Assembly: GCA_034189695.1 (NCBI GenBank)
Contig: JAXHUA010000085.1
Span: 1 to 19,810, forward strand
Length of the DNA stretch: 19,810 nucleotides
Origin: JAXHUA01 sp034189695
GTDB taxonomy: Bacteria > Chloroflexota > Dehalococcoidia > E44-bin15
Direction of reading: 5' to 3'
Within the stretch, counting starts at the first letter, position 1. Each line of letters opens with the position of its first letter. The translations under genes were made by a program, and so were the position numbers. Below the pieces are notes generated by a model, which did not search any database, had not been told where the DNA came from, and saw only the letters and a list, made by a program, of their open reading frames with translations. Shown here in pieces: positions 6,693 to 13,472 of this stretch.

Positions 6693-8096
6693 CTACTCAG
6701 AGGGGAAACTGCCCGTACGCTTCAAAATCTCTCTGGCAGCCACCACGCCGGAAGCCGAAGCCTGAATGAGCCCACGGGTGACCCCAGCACCGTCTCCCGC
6801 GGCAAACATGTTCGCCACTTCAGACTCCAGGCACTCGCTGAGGGCGAGACGAAGAGAGTAGAACTTGACCTCCACGCCATAGAGGAGAGTGTGGCGAGAG
6901 GCCACACCCGGCGCCAGCCTGTCCATGGCGTCGAGCATCTCGACTATGTTCTTCATGTGACGATACGGCAGAACGAAGCTCAGGTCACCGGGGGTCGCAC
7001 CCCTGAGCGTTGGCTGTATGATTCCCTTCTCAATTCGCTCAGGCGTTGAGCGTCTGCCCTGCTTCAGGTCGCCCAGACGCTGGACGATCACGCCACCGCT
7101 GAGGATATTCGCCAGGTGAGCCAGGTAGCGACCGTAGGCGATGGGATCACGATAGGGTTCGGTGAACGTGGTGCTCACCAGCAGGGCGAAATTGGTGTTG
7201 TTGGTCTGACGCCCGGCGTAGCTATGTCCGTTGACCGTTGTCACCGGGTCACTGCCACCGGTGCACTCCATGGTCACCTCGCCCGCCGGGCACATGCAGA
7301 ATGTGCGCACCCTGTCGTCGAAGGCCTTGGAGTAGTAGTCCAGCTTGCTTTCATAGAGGGTGCACGTCAACTCCTCAAGGACTGCCTTCGGCACTTCCAC
7401 CCTCACGCCGACGTCAATAGGATTGATATGAGTCGTCAGCTTGAGCCGCGATGCCTCCTGGGCAAGCCAGTCGGCCCCATCCCTGCCCGGAGCAATGACG
7501 AGGTAACGGCACCCAACGGTTTCCCCGTCCTCCGTCTCAACCCCTTTGACCATACCGTTGTCCGTCAGAACGCTCTTGGCTGCGGTCTCCAGCCGTACTT
7601 CAACCTTGCCGCAGAGCAACTGGCGTACCTCCCTCAGCACAGCCCGACACCGGTCCGTACCAAGATGTCGGACTGTCATCGGCGTCAGCCTCAAGTCAGC
7701 CAGGTTGGCCCGCCTCTCCAGCTCTTCCACCCCTTCGCCTGCGCCGTAGACCCGGTCCGCCCCGCTGAACCTGACGTACGTTTGATCGACATAGTCGACC
7801 AGTTCCTCCGTCCTGGCGCGACCCAGGTATTCCGCGAGCCGTCCGCCGACATCGGCAGACAGGGTCAGTTTCCCATCACTGTACGCACCGGCACCGCCAA
7901 GCCCGCTCACAAGGTCGCAGGGCTTGCACGGGGGACAACTGATGCCACGCTCGATGGATGGACAGTGGCGGCGCTCAATTCCCTTGCCCTTCTCCAGCAG
8001 CAGGATGCTCAAGTCCGAATTCTCCGACAGCTCCAGTGCGGCGAAAATGCCCGCGGGGCCCCCACCCACGATTACCACATCGTATTCACTTGACAA
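6693..8096 (-). CDS. FAD-dependent dehydrogenase, COG2509 type
   Basis: A 467-residue flavoprotein. The N-terminal dinucleotide-binding motif is VVIVGGGPAGIFAALELSE (about 7-25), followed by LLEKG for the ribose of FAD. Residues 45-75 hold a Cys-rich segment, CPSIERGISCPPCKPCDLVSG, with four cysteines; this is typical of the uncharacterised COG2509 family and could bind metal or be redox active. The C-terminal FAD segment is NMFAAGDGAGVTRGLIQA, the usual AGDGAG near the flavin. Substrate unknown. The start is TTG at 8094-8096 with AGGAGA 8 bases upstream. An ATG 8 bases upstream of the TTG is in another frame and stops at once. A consensus promoter at 8120-8148 predicts a ~17-base leader, so the gene is its own transcription unit. 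Confidence 0.85.
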   Translation of the reverse strand: MSSEYDVVIVGGGPAGIFAALELSENSDLSILLLEKGKGIERRHCPSIERGISCPPCKPCDLVSGLGGAGAYSDGKLTLSADVGGRLAEYLGRARTEELVDYVDQTYVRFSGADRVYGAGEGVEELERRANLADLRLTPMTVRHLGTDRCRAVLREVRQLLCGKVEVRLETAAKSVLTDNGMVKGVETEDGETVGCRYLVIAPGRDGADWLAQEASRLKLTTHINPIDVGVRVEVPKAVLEELTCTLYESKLDYYSKAFDDRVRTFCMCPAGEVTMECTGGSDPVTTVNGHSYAGRQTNNTNFALLVSTTFTEPYRDPIAYGRYLAHLANILSGGVIVQRLGDLKQGRRSTPERIEKGIIQPTLRGATPGDLSFVLPYRHMKNIVEMLDAMDRLAPGVASRHTLLYGVEVKFYSLRLALSECLESEVANMFAAGDGAGVTRGLIQASASGVVAAREILKRTGSFPSE

Positions 8097-8119
8097 TCTG
8101 CATGTCTCCTCTCGTGTCG

Positions 8120-8148
8120 ATTCTATTCAACGTCCAACACCATGTCAA
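8120..8148 (-). promoter_or_regulatory. Consensus sigma70 promoter for the FAD dehydrogenase
   Basis: On the minus strand, TTGACA (8143-8148, a perfect -35) and TAGAAT (8120-8125) are separated by 17 bases. The predicted start near 8113 lies 17 bases before the TTG start codon, with the AGGAGA binding site in between. The position and fit make this the strongest minus-strand promoter I see in the window. Confidence 0.7.
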
Positions 8149-8266
8149 AGGGACAAACACGGGGACTGTATAGGGGTATCCTTGTAGAAACGCCCCACCG
8201 GAACAAGAGGCGGCAAGCCGGCCTTCCTGAATCGCCGCCAGCGTACCCTGCCCCCGAGCGCGCGGT

Positions 8267-9394
8267 CTACCGCCCCTTGAACCCCTCGACACGCCGTGCG
8301 AACCGCACGAGGTTATCACGCGTAATCACCCCGATGACCCGCCCGTCGCCGCCCACAAGCACCTCGTTGAGGCCATCCTCCTCCATGCGCTGCAACACTC
8401 CAAGAGCCTGCTCGCTCGGGCGCACCACGCGGAGTCTCTCAACAGGCGTCATAGCCCGCCCCGCGCTCACGATGTCCCAGTCTTCCCTGGATATGCCCTT
8501 TATCTGCTGCACTGTGAGCAATCCGTCGACGCTCTCCCCGTCGACAACCAGAAACGACCGGCTCGACCTGGGGATGATGAAGTGCTGCACAATCTCCCTG
8601 ATGCTCAGGCTCCGCGGGACTCTCTGAGTGTCCCTGTTGACGACGTCCTGCGCGGTGAAACCCCGCAATGCGTCCAGGAGTGCCGCCTGGCGGTAGCTCG
8701 ACGACGCCGCGCTGTAAAGAAGGAATCCGAGCACGAGAAACCAGATCCCGTTGAGGCGCCACTCAGCCAGGAAGAGCATAATAACGCCAGCGAAGACGAA
8801 GGCGCCAGCTACTCCTCGACCAGCCAGGGTGGCGATCCGCGTCGCCCGGAGGTAGTTGCCGCTGACCAGCCACACGAGGGAACGAAATACCCTCCCGCCA
8901 TCCAGAGGGAAACCAGGGATCATGTTGAACACCGCCAGGACGCCATTTATCCACGCCAGCCACCACGCCGCTATGGCCACGTACGCGCTGAAGCCAGCGC
9001 TGGCCAGGAACAGCCCGTAGTACAGGCCGGCAAGCAACAAGCTCGCCAGCGGCCCGGCGATAGCCATCTTCAGCTCCATAGTTGGCTTCGGCGCCTCCCT
9101 GGTTATCTGGGCGACGCCCCCGAAGAAAAAGAGGGTAATGCTTTTCACAGGAATGCCCCCGCGTATGGCTACCACGCTGTGCGCCAGTTCGTGGAGCAAC
9201 ACGGAGCCGAAGAAGAAAAGGCTCGTCACCACGCCCACGCCCCAGTAGGCCGCCGTTGACCACGAGCCAGCAGTCACTTCAGGGTAGTAGGCATAGGAAA
9301 GCAGCACCGTGATGAAGATGAAAATCAAGAACCAGCTGAAGTCCACCTTCAGCGGTATGCCAAGCAGCCTGCCCAGTTGGATTGCCCTGCCCAT
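8267..9394 (-). CDS. Site-2-type M50 zinc metalloprotease with CBS domains
   Basis: A 375-residue intramembrane protease. Transmembrane segments lie at about 19-35, 50-66, 108-132 (interrupted), 136-160 and 190-230. The zinc site is HELAH (68-72), and the third ligand is the Asp in NMIPGFPLDGG (157-167, D165), so the catalytic set is complete. From about 245 to the end there are two CBS modules (TAQDVVNRDTQRVPRSLSI and later AMTPVERLRVVRPSEQAL, ending GVITRDNLVRF). These usually sense adenine nucleotides, so activity may respond to energy state. This matches the SpoIVFB-like/S2P group that cleaves membrane-bound regulators; no candidate substrate lies next to it. ATG start with AAGGTG about 11 bases upstream. 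Confidence 0.93.
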   Translation of the reverse strand: MGRAIQLGRLLGIPLKVDFSWFLIFIFITVLLSYAYYPEVTAGSWSTAAYWGVGVVTSLFFFGSVLLHELAHSVVAIRGGIPVKSITLFFFGGVAQITREAPKPTMELKMAIAGPLASLLLAGLYYGLFLASAGFSAYVAIAAWWLAWINGVLAVFNMIPGFPLDGGRVFRSLVWLVSGNYLRATRIATLAGRGVAGAFVFAGVIMLFLAEWRLNGIWFLVLGFLLYSAASSSYRQAALLDALRGFTAQDVVNRDTQRVPRSLSIREIVQHFIIPRSSRSFLVVDGESVDGLLTVQQIKGISREDWDIVSAGRAMTPVERLRVVRPSEQALGVLQRMEEDGLNEVLVGGDGRVIGVITRDNLVRFARRVEGFKGR

Positions 9395-9428
9395 TACGTC
9401 ACAACACCTTCAGCGTAACAAACACCGT

Positions 9429-9437
9429 ATTCTAACA
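9429..9437 (-). promoter_or_regulatory. Possible extended -10 promoter for the M50 protease
   Basis: The minus strand reads TGTTAGAAT, an extended -10 (TGn plus TAGAAT) with no convincing -35 hexamer 17 bases upstream. Transcription would begin near 9422, 28 bases before the ATG. Read-through from speB upstream is an alternative. Confidence 0.3.
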
Positions 9438-9487
9438 CAGCACTGTCGCTCAGAAGAAGTGAAGCGTCGACTGGGATGGAAAGGGAC

Positions 9488-10366
9488 CTACGAAGGAGTG
9501 GCATAGCCAATGAGCTTGTAGACCAGCTTTGCGGCGAGGAAAGAGCAGGCCACCGGCCCCTGCTGAGGACACAACTCCACAACGTCGAAGCCTACGATGC
9601 GCTTCGTGGCAGCAACGCGTCGCAGCAGCCTCAGCATCTCATACCAGCCCATGCCTCCGGGCTCAGGCGTGCCCACCGCCGCCATAACCGACGGGTCGAG
9701 GACATCGAGGTCAATGGTGACGTACACTTCATCGGACAGAGCCGCGGCTATATCATCCAGAGACTCATCTTGCAGCGGTTGCTCGGCAGCGAAGAACGGG
9801 CGCATGCCGCGCTCCTCGATAAACACGTGCTCCTCGTCACTGAGGCTGCGAATGCCCACCTGGACGATGGGGCAGAGCTCCACCACCCTTCTCATCACGC
9901 ACGCATGGCTGTATCTGGAGCCCTCGTATTCATCCCGCAGGTCGGCGTGAGCGTCCAGTTGCAGCACGGAGAGCTGAGGGAACGCCTCACGATAGGCCCT
10001 TACCATGCCTATGGTGAGCGAGTGTTCTCCCCCCAGCATCACCACCAACTTGGCCTCCCGCAGCAACGACGCCGCGACCTGATACACCCGTTCGACCGTC
10101 TCCTCCGGCCCCTTCATCGATGGCCTCAACTCGGGTAGTGTGTGAATCCCCACCGCGAAGGGTTCACGGTCGAGTTCGACGTCGTACAGCTCGAGGTACT
10201 GGGACGCGTCGATGATGGCCATAGGGCCGTCCCTGGCGCCGCTTCTCCAGTCAGTGGTGCTGTCATACGGTACGGGGAGAATAACAGCCCTCGACGTCGC
10301 GAAGTCGGAGCGGTCCGGAGGTAGCGCAGCGAAGTTGCGCGCCGGGTAGAAGAACTCGCTGTTCAT
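9488..10366 (-). CDS. speB: Agmatinase / ureohydrolase family protein
   Basis: A 292-residue ureohydrolase. All binuclear manganese ligands are visible: H115 in LGGEHS (111-116), D138, H140 and D142 in LDAHADLRD, and D219 and D221 in TIDLDVLDPS. The PEPGG loop (234-238) and SHACVMRR (153-160) are typical of bacterial and archaeal agmatinases, so hydrolysis of agmatine to putrescine and urea is the expected reaction. N-carbamoylputrescine-independent putrescine production fits the SpeD and DHS-like partners upstream. A related activity on aminopropylagmatine, known for some SpeB homologues, cannot be excluded. The ATG overlaps the TGA of the DHS-like gene, so the two are translationally coupled. 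It is the last gene of the operon. Confidence 0.9.
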   Translation of the reverse strand: MNSEFFYPARNFAALPPDRSDFATSRAVILPVPYDSTTDWRSGARDGPMAIIDASQYLELYDVELDREPFAVGIHTLPELRPSMKGPEETVERVYQVAASLLREAKLVVMLGGEHSLTIGMVRAYREAFPQLSVLQLDAHADLRDEYEGSRYSHACVMRRVVELCPIVQVGIRSLSDEEHVFIEERGMRPFFAAEQPLQDESLDDIAAALSDEVYVTIDLDVLDPSVMAAVGTPEPGGMGWYEMLRLLRRVAATKRIVGFDVVELCPQQGPVACSFLAAKLVYKLIGYATPS

Positions 10367-11376
10367 TGGATGGTCAGGTCCCTCCCCATAAGAAAGGAGG
10401 GTTTCTTCCTGCTGCGAAGCACGCCGGCAGCGCGGTCGCTCACGGCGCTCACCATGATGGGGAGGGCAATCGTAGCATCGCAGTTCACCGTGACCGCAGC
10501 CGCGTCAGGCGTCACCTTCTTCCAAGACCGGGCCTCCTCGAAGGTGCAGCCACTCAGACCGCCCCATTGCGGAGCATCAGTGGTAACCTGGATAGCGAAG
10601 CGATGGCCCTTCAGCGGCGTATTGTAGAAGTCGCCGCAAAGCTGGACCTGCTGAATGAAGTTCTTCGGCGTACCACCCCCGATGAAGATTACGCCGGTGC
10701 ATTGTGCACGGCAGGCGATGTGGACTAACTCGGCAACATCTCCAACCACATCGAGAAGGACATGATTGCCGTCCTTGACCAGCGCTGTCGCCAGTGCCGT
10801 GCCATAAACGCTATCAGCGGGCGCGGGACAGTAAATGGGGAGCCCCGCCTTGGCCGCAGCGGTGAGAATGCCGTCCTCCTTCGCCTGGCCCGATACATGC
10901 TGACCCAGCGTGAAGAAGAACTCCCGCGTCTTGTAGGGCCGTCCCTTCTCGAGGGTTCTGGAGAACTCGACTACGAATTGCTCCGTCTTATCGAACTCGT
11001 CCTCGGAAGCAAGGACGTCGTGGATTCGGAAGGTCTTCGCGTCCGCCAGCTCTCCATCGTCGAGCTGCGGGCTGCCCTGCCAGTGCACCCTGCCGAGGGT
11101 CTCGTGGAGGTCGTGGAAGAGATTGGCGCCGGTCGAGACCAGACAGTCGATGAGGCGGTTCTCAATGAGGTAAGCGATAACCTGACGCATACCAGCCGGC
11201 ACCATTGCTCCGGCAAGTCCCAGGAAAATGGTTGCATCGGCTCCGAGCATCTCCGCCCAGACTTCAACTGCGCGAGCCAGATTCCTCGCCTGGAACGAGG
11301 TCCCGCCCATCTTCTCGACGAACTCGGAAAGGGTACACCCTTGCGATATCGACAGGGGGACGACCGGCTTCTTCAT
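10363..11376 (-). CDS. Deoxyhypusine synthase-like protein (possible homospermidine/polyamine synthase)
   Basis: A 337-residue member of the deoxyhypusine synthase (DHS) fold. Visible family features are the NAD-binding blocks (FLGLAGAMVPAGMR, DCLVSTGANLFHD, VIFIGGGTPKNFI) and the active-site lysine region TFEEARSWKKV near the C-terminus. Its second Lys aligns with the catalytic Lys of human DHS (SWGK). DHS modifies eIF5A in archaea and eukaryotes. Bacteria lack eIF5A hypusination, and bacterial homologues such as homospermidine synthase move an aminobutyl group from spermidine to a small amine. Placement between speD and speB supports a polyamine role here. I prefer the ATG at 11374-11376; a TTG at 11398-11400, 8 codons upstream, is possible, and neither has a strong binding site. 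Confidence 0.85.
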   Translation of the reverse strand: MKKPVVPLSISQGCTLSEFVEKMGGTSFQARNLARAVEVWAEMLGADATIFLGLAGAMVPAGMRQVIAYLIENRLIDCLVSTGANLFHDLHETLGRVHWQGSPQLDDGELADAKTFRIHDVLASEDEFDKTEQFVVEFSRTLEKGRPYKTREFFFTLGQHVSGQAKEDGILTAAAKAGLPIYCPAPADSVYGTALATALVKDGNHVLLDVVGDVAELVHIACRAQCTGVIFIGGGTPKNFIQQVQLCGDFYNTPLKGHRFAIQVTTDAPQWGGLSGCTFEEARSWKKVTPDAAAVTVNCDATIALPIMVSAVSDRAAGVLRSRKKPSFLMGRDLTIQ

Positions 11377-11409
11377 TCTCTTCAATCTGCCATTTGACAA
11401 TCTAGAGGC

Positions 11410-11793
11410 TCAGGCCGCCTTCGACTCCACCGTCTGCACGTAGTACCGCTCCAGTCCCCTGTCGAGGACGTGCGTCTCCATGTCGGCTATCTCGAACCTG
11501 GCCCGAATATCCTTCATTGCACGCTCAGCGTCGAACTCCTTGCAGGAGAAGATGTCGATATTGACCAGTCGTCTTTCAGGAAAGGTATGGATGCTTATAT
11601 GGCTCTCGGCTATCACCACGAAGCCCGATACTCCCCAATCCTGGGGTTTTGAGCCCACGTACCTGAATACGTGGGGAGGAGCGACTTTCGTCATCTCGAT
11701 CTCGGAGGGATACCCGTCCAAGAATTGGTAGATGAACTCCTCGCTTTCCAGTATTGCCGGATTCGCCCCAAAACCGTCAATGATCAGGTGCAT
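11410..11793 (-). CDS. speD: S-adenosylmethionine decarboxylase proenzyme (prokaryotic class)
   Basis: A 127-residue pyruvoyl enzyme that makes decarboxylated AdoMet, the aminopropyl donor for spermidine-type polyamines. The self-cleavage site is E63-S64 in VIAESHISIHTFPE, where S64 becomes the pyruvoyl group. His69 and Cys84 (DIFSCKEF) stand at +5 and +20, matching the catalytic His68 and Cys83 spacing of the Thermotoga enzyme. The open frame extends 16 codons upstream, but the family begins with MHLIIDGFG. That ATG (11791-11793) has a strong GGGGGGTGAG binding site, so I chose it. Only 30 bases separate it from the U-tract of the terminator upstream, so expression is probably controlled by read-through. 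It leads the DHS-like and speB genes. Confidence 0.93.
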   Translation of the reverse strand: MHLIIDGFGANPAILESEEFIYQFLDGYPSEIEMTKVAPPHVFRYVGSKPQDWGVSGFVVIAESHISIHTFPERRLVNIDIFSCKEFDAERAMKDIRARFEIADMETHVLDRGLERYYVQTVESKAA

Positions 11794-11823
11794 CTCACCC
11801 CCCTTTCTCTGTGACCCTGGCAC

Positions 11824-11861
11824 AAAAAAACTCCCTGACAAACCATCTTAAGTCTGCCAGG
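11824..11861 (-). terminator. Intrinsic terminator / attenuator upstream of speD
   Basis: On the minus strand, CCTGGCAGAC pairs with GTTTGTCAGG (10 bp with two G-U pairs, 8-base loop; 11834-11861). It is followed by GAG and seven T (11824-11830). The first arm can also pair perfectly over 7 bases (CCTGGCA with TGCCAGG, 11816-11822) with sequence just after the T-tract. That alternative hairpin would exclude the terminator. The site lies between the HTH gene and speD. Confidence 0.6.
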
Positions 11862-11918
11862 AGGTTGGAACTCGACCTTCTGCTAAAGCTCTCGCTCCAT
11901 CTCAGGAGCTGTGTCGCT

Positions 11919-12107
11919 CTATCGCTTCACCCCCTCGACGAGCTTCTCCTCATACCATCTATCCAGGTCTTCTCTTCTAATCCGGTATGCCTTCCCGATT
12001 TTCGCAGCCGGAATCTTCCGGTCACGACACCACCTCTGTATGGTGGGCTTGCTGACCTTCAGAATCCTGGTCATCTCCTCAACAGACAATAAGTCGCCTT
12101 CATCCAC
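11919..12107 (-). CDS. Small excisionase/MerR-type HTH DNA-binding protein
   Basis: A 62-residue protein that is nearly all one winged-helix domain of the HTH_17/excisionase family. LLSVEEMTRILKVSKPTIQRWCRDRKIPAAKIG is the HTH, and AYRIRREDLDRWYEE forms the wing and last helix. The GTG start (12105-12107) has GGGGAGG about 10 bases upstream and a promoter 57 bases upstream; an out-of-frame ATG lies just inside. Such proteins occur both in phages (Xis) and as free-standing chromosomal regulators. I see no integrase, att site or phage gene nearby, so a local regulator is the better reading. It is the promoter-proximal gene of the speD-DHS-speB transcript, separated from it by the terminator, and could act on its own palindromic promoter region. 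The target is not demonstrated. Confidence 0.78.
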   Translation of the reverse strand: MDEGDLLSVEEMTRILKVSKPTIQRWCRDRKIPAAKIGKAYRIRREDLDRWYEEKLVEGVKR

Positions 12108-12134
12108 AAAATACCAATCCTCCCCTCACAGCCC

Positions 12135-12144
12135 CGATGCATCG
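12135..12144. promoter_or_regulatory. Perfect 10-bp palindrome in the HTH leader
   Basis: CGATGCATCG is an exact palindrome located about 13-22 bases downstream of the predicted transcription start and 28 bases before the GTG of the HTH gene. Its core, GATGCATC, resembles the ATGC elements over the -35 region (12177-12192). A regulator-binding site is possible; no proof from sequence. Confidence 0.35.
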
Positions 12145-12163
12145 AGGCGTTACCGTTTTGGGG

Positions 12164-12192
12164 ATGATAGCATACTTTGCATCGCAATGCAA
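12164..12192 (-). promoter_or_regulatory. Promoter of the HTH-speD operon with overlapping inverted repeat
   Basis: On the minus strand, TTGCAT (12187-12192) and TATCAT (12164-12169) are separated by 17 bases, with TGC before the -10 (extended -10). The -35 is one arm of an inverted repeat, TTGCAT-CGCA-ATGCAA at 12177-12192, which could be an operator. Predicted start near 12157. Confidence 0.6.
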
Positions 12193-12210
12193 CACCTTTA
12201 CGGCCTCCCT

Positions 12211-12232
12211 GTGCCCTTCACCGTGAGGGCAC
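12211..12232 (-). terminator. Hairpin just after cinA (terminator-like, no T-tract)
   Basis: GTGCCCT and AGGGCAC form a perfect 7-bp stem with an 8-base loop directly after the cinA stop. A second perfect 6-bp stem with a 3-base loop (12237-12251) covers the last cinA codons. No run of T follows on the minus strand, so it is either a Rho-assisted end or an mRNA 3' stabiliser rather than a classical intrinsic terminator. Confidence 0.4.
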
Positions 12233-12233
12233 T

Positions 12234-13472
12234 TCAGCCCGTTTCACGGGCCGACTGAAGAGTCCGTCTCAACTCAAACAGGGCGTGATTGGCCGCGCGG
12301 AGCTTCACCTCCGGGCGCAACGGCGGGTACACCCCGGGTACGGTCCTGACTCCCGCACCACTACAGATGGCGATGTACGCCGTGCCCACCGGCTTGCCCT
12401 CCGCTGGATCGGGGCCGGCCACCCCGGTAATACCCACCCCGATGTCCACCGCCAGCCGGCTTCGCACCGCCCTCGCCATCGACGAGGCCACCTCGGCACT
12501 GACGGCGCCATGCTCCGACAGCAGCTCGGCGTCCACCCCATATGCGATTTTCACCTCGTTCGTGTAGCTCACCAGCCCGCCTCTGAAATACGTCGAACTC
12601 CCCGGCACGTCGGTGATAAGACTGGCAAGCAGCCCGCCGGTGCAGGACTCCATCGTGGCCAGGCTTAGCCCCGTCTCCGTCAGCAATCCGCCGACCACAC
12701 TCTCCAGCGTATCACCGTCGAACCCCCAGACCGCGTCTCCCAGAATAGCGCAGACCCGCTCCTCCAGCCCGGCGACCATCTCTTTCGCCGCTTCCCGGCT
12801 GTCAGCCTTACTGGTAAGGCGTAGTTGGATACCGTCCGGCTTGGAGTAGACCGCCAGCGTTGGATTCTTCGACGAGAGATGCTCTTTCACCATTTCGTCC
12901 ACCGCCGCTTCAGCCAGCATGTACGTCTTGATCGTCCTCGATAATATGACGTGTCGGATCAACTCACGGAGTCTGTGCGAGACCTCCTTCTCCCACATGC
13001 GCTGCATTTCGGCAGGCGGTCCTGGCATGGCGACTACGATCTTGCCATCGCTCTCAACCCACCAGCCGGGAGCGGTGCCCCTCGGATTTGGAATGGCTCG
13101 AGCGGACGGAATGAGGGTGGCCTGCTTGACATTGCTCTGGGGCATCGAATAGCCACGCCGGGAGAAGAACTCCCTCAGTTCTCGCTCCAGGTCGGGGTCA
13201 ACGGTCAGAGTCTCGCCGATGGTCTCAGCGATGGCCTCCCTGGTGAGGTCGTCCTCGGTGGGACCCAGGCCTCCGGTGGTGATAATCAGGTCGGAGCGGC
13301 CCAGAGCGCGCTGCACGCACTCCTTCATACGCCCCATGTTGTCCCCCACCTGGGTGACCCACAGCAGGTCGATCCCGACCTCCGGCAGCCGGGAGGCCAG
13401 GTAGGACGCGTTGGTGTCGGTGATCTGGCCCAGCAGCAGCTCGGTGCCAATGGAGATGATCTCCGCTCTCAT
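12234..13472 (-). CDS. cinA: CinA-like protein (MoaB/MogA-type domain plus CinA C-terminal amidohydrolase)
   Basis: A 412-residue, two-domain protein. Residues 1-170 are the MoCF-biosynthesis-type domain, with ISIGTELLLGQITDTN, TTGGLGPTEDD and AMPGPPAEM, associated in CinA with ADP-ribose pyrophosphatase activity. Residues about 255-405 are the CinA domain, with MESCTGGLLASLITDVPGSS, the catalytic-type Ser/Cys-rich loop, YTNEVK and GITGVAGPDP, which in studied homologues hydrolyses nicotinamide mononucleotide (NMN deamidase). The full-length bifunctional form is intact. The expected role is NAD-metabolite salvage or clean-up. The ATG overlaps the TGA of thi4 (ATGA), so the two are coupled. 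The link is biochemically suggestive because Thi4 consumes NAD and releases nicotinamide. It is the last gene of the thiC operon. Confidence 0.92.
   Translation of the reverse strand: MRAEIISIGTELLLGQITDTNASYLASRLPEVGIDLLWVTQVGDNMGRMKECVQRALGRSDLIITTGGLGPTEDDLTREAIAETIGETLTVDPDLERELREFFSRRGYSMPQSNVKQATLIPSARAIPNPRGTAPGWWVESDGKIVVAMPGPPAEMQRMWEKEVSHRLRELIRHVILSRTIKTYMLAEAAVDEMVKEHLSSKNPTLAVYSKPDGIQLRLTSKADSREAAKEMVAGLEERVCAILGDAVWGFDGDTLESVVGGLLTETGLSLATMESCTGGLLASLITDVPGSSTYFRGGLVSYTNEVKIAYGVDAELLSEHGAVSAEVASSMARAVRSRLAVDIGVGITGVAGPDPAEGKPVGTAYIAICSGAGVRTVPGVYPPLRPEVKLRAANHALFELRRTLQSARETG

Noticed and set aside
7116..8093. A 325-codon plus-strand frame opposite the FAD dehydrogenase
   Set aside because: Antisense to a gene with intact FAD motifs and promoter; no domain or ribosome binding site recognised.
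11919..12107. Evidence for a prophage or integrative element from the excisionase-type HTH protein
   Set aside because: No integrase, att-like repeats, phage structural gene or tRNA target is nearby, and the flanking genes are ordinary metabolic operons.
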